Source of the DNA: Gammaproteobacteria bacterium
Lineage (GTDB): Bacteria > Pseudomonadota > Gammaproteobacteria > Pseudomonadales > Azotimanducaceae
Direction: 5' to 3'
NCBI GenBank assembly: GCA_026706935.1
Contig: JAPOXV010000026.1
Location: 835,721 to 899,720, forward strand
Length of the DNA stretch: 64,000 bases
Part shown: positions 63,628 to 64,000 of the stretch, one piece after another
Position numbering within the stretch: position 1 is the first letter of the stretch
Layout of the letters: every line of letters starts with the position of its first letter
Notes under the pieces: generated by a model
Told to the model about the DNA's origin: nothing
The model's database searches: none
Seen by the model: the letters and a program-made list of their open reading frames with translations, nothing else
Made by a program: the position numbers and the translations under genes

Positions 63628-63903
63628 ATGGCAAGAAATGATCTATTCGTGGCGATCAAGAATACTGTCGTACGAATTAGAAAAACGGATGGCACGGAAG
63701 TGTGGCGAACAAATCTCCCGAGACGAGCATCGCAATTGGTTACGCTCGCTGTAGAACCTGACGGCCTATATGCGAGTTCCGGTGGTGAGTTGTATCGACT
63801 CGACCCAGACACGGGATCGATTTTGTGGACCAACGAGTTACCCAAACTTGGTCGTGGTACCGTGTTGATTGCCGCAACGCCGGATACGAGCGAGAATCGA
63901 TGA
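63628..63903 (+). CDS. Short PQQ-propeller-repeat-like protein (91 aa)
   Basis: 91 residues: DLFVAIKNTVVRIRKTDGTE then VWRTNLP, LYRLDPDTGSILWTNELP, i.e. two blades of a PQQ-like beta-propeller with the typical Asp-x-x-Thr-Gly/Trp pattern. No signal peptide, and too short to form a full propeller alone. ATG at 63628 is preceded by an AGGCGG-like ribosome site. Its stop overlaps the ATG of a second, similar gene. Role unknown. Confidence 0.7.
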   Translation: MARNDLFVAIKNTVVRIRKTDGTEVWRTNLPRRASQLVTLAVEPDGLYASSGGELYRLDPDTGSILWTNELPKLGRGTVLIAATPDTSENR

Positions 63904-64000
63904 TTTCCGATTCTTCGCTCGTTGTTGGAATAAAGGGTCACGTCGTCTGTATTCGTAAATCCGATGGTCGAGAACTGTGGCGTACTCATCTTCGTGGATC
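63900..64000 (+). CDS. Second PQQ-repeat-like protein, partial (cut by window end)
   Basis: ATG at 63900 overlaps the stop of the preceding gene (ATGA). The 33 visible residues (SDSSLVVGIKGHVVCIRKSD then GRELWRTHLRGS) repeat the same pattern as the first gene's N-terminus (LFVAIKNTVVRIRKTDG.EVWRTNL), so these are tandem paralogues or a split propeller. The frame continues beyond base 64000. Confidence 0.65.
   Translation, partial: MISDSSLVVGIKGHVVCIRKSDGRELWRTHLRG

Noticed and set aside
1-64000. CRISPR array, prophage or insertion sequence
   Set aside because: No regularly spaced repeats, transposase, integrase or phage structural genes were found.

Overview
The window reads as an ordinary bacterial chromosome segment from a gammaproteobacterium, probably an uncultured or little-studied, possibly marine lineage. 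The reasons are family-level: yhdP-maf-mreDCB diverging from gatCAB, an rpsU-dnaG-rpoD macromolecular-synthesis locus, a MetR-type regulator, RhlB-type helicase and SixA. Genes are densely packed with many 4-bp ATGA/GTGA overlaps, and base composition is roughly balanced. I see no insertion sequence, prophage, rRNA operon or CRISPR array.

Layout. 1-3.3 kb (- strand): cell-shape operon mreB-mreC-mreD-maf-yhdP (yhdP cut by the window edge). 3.6-9.2 kb (+): gatCAB amidotransferase, then cysDN sulfate activation. 9.3-17.3 kb: flavoprotein reductase, serine hydrolase, DUF35/thiolase pair, phosphodiesterase, DUF1499 membrane protein, rmuC and a single-chain glycyl-tRNA synthetase. 17.39-17.73 kb: a tRNA-Ile(CAU) gene split in its anticodon loop by a 263-nt group I intron. 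17.8-28.2 kb (-): rpsU and dnaG flanked on both sides by a pair of sigma-70 genes, giving four primary-like sigma factors in about 10 kb. 28.8-35.2 kb (+): argC, aminotransferase, rhlB, Nit amidase, AI-2E-type permease, hisC. 35.4-47.4 kb: mixed metabolic genes, including a second DUF35/thiolase-like pair whose thiolase has lost the catalytic Cys and His residues, a secreted ankyrin protein, a PhyH dioxygenase, sixA, a PNPOx-like protein and a two-gene ABC exporter. 47.5-48.2 kb: MhpD-like hydratase. 48.3-56.7 kb: a compact accessory island, likely anti-phage or DNA-processing: a 428-aa protein, an HKD/PLD nuclease-like protein, a 1203-aa SNF2-type helicase and a 146-aa protein in one operon, with a divergent stand-alone HsdR_N-type nuclease-domain protein. 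57.3-59.5 kb: PhyH plus CmcJ/NvfI-type oxygenases. 59.7-64 kb: metR with a clear MetR box, an M16 lipoprotein peptidase and tandem PQQ-propeller-like genes.

Most noteworthy: (i) the symmetric sigma-factor duplication around rpsU-dnaG; (ii) the IC3-type group I intron in tRNA-Ile(CAU); (iii) the four-gene helicase/PLD operon with its divergent nuclease; (iv) a thiolase-fold protein without thiolase chemistry that may be an Ltp2-like aldolase with its DUF35 partner. All assignments are from reading motifs and remembered family features; no database search was possible.
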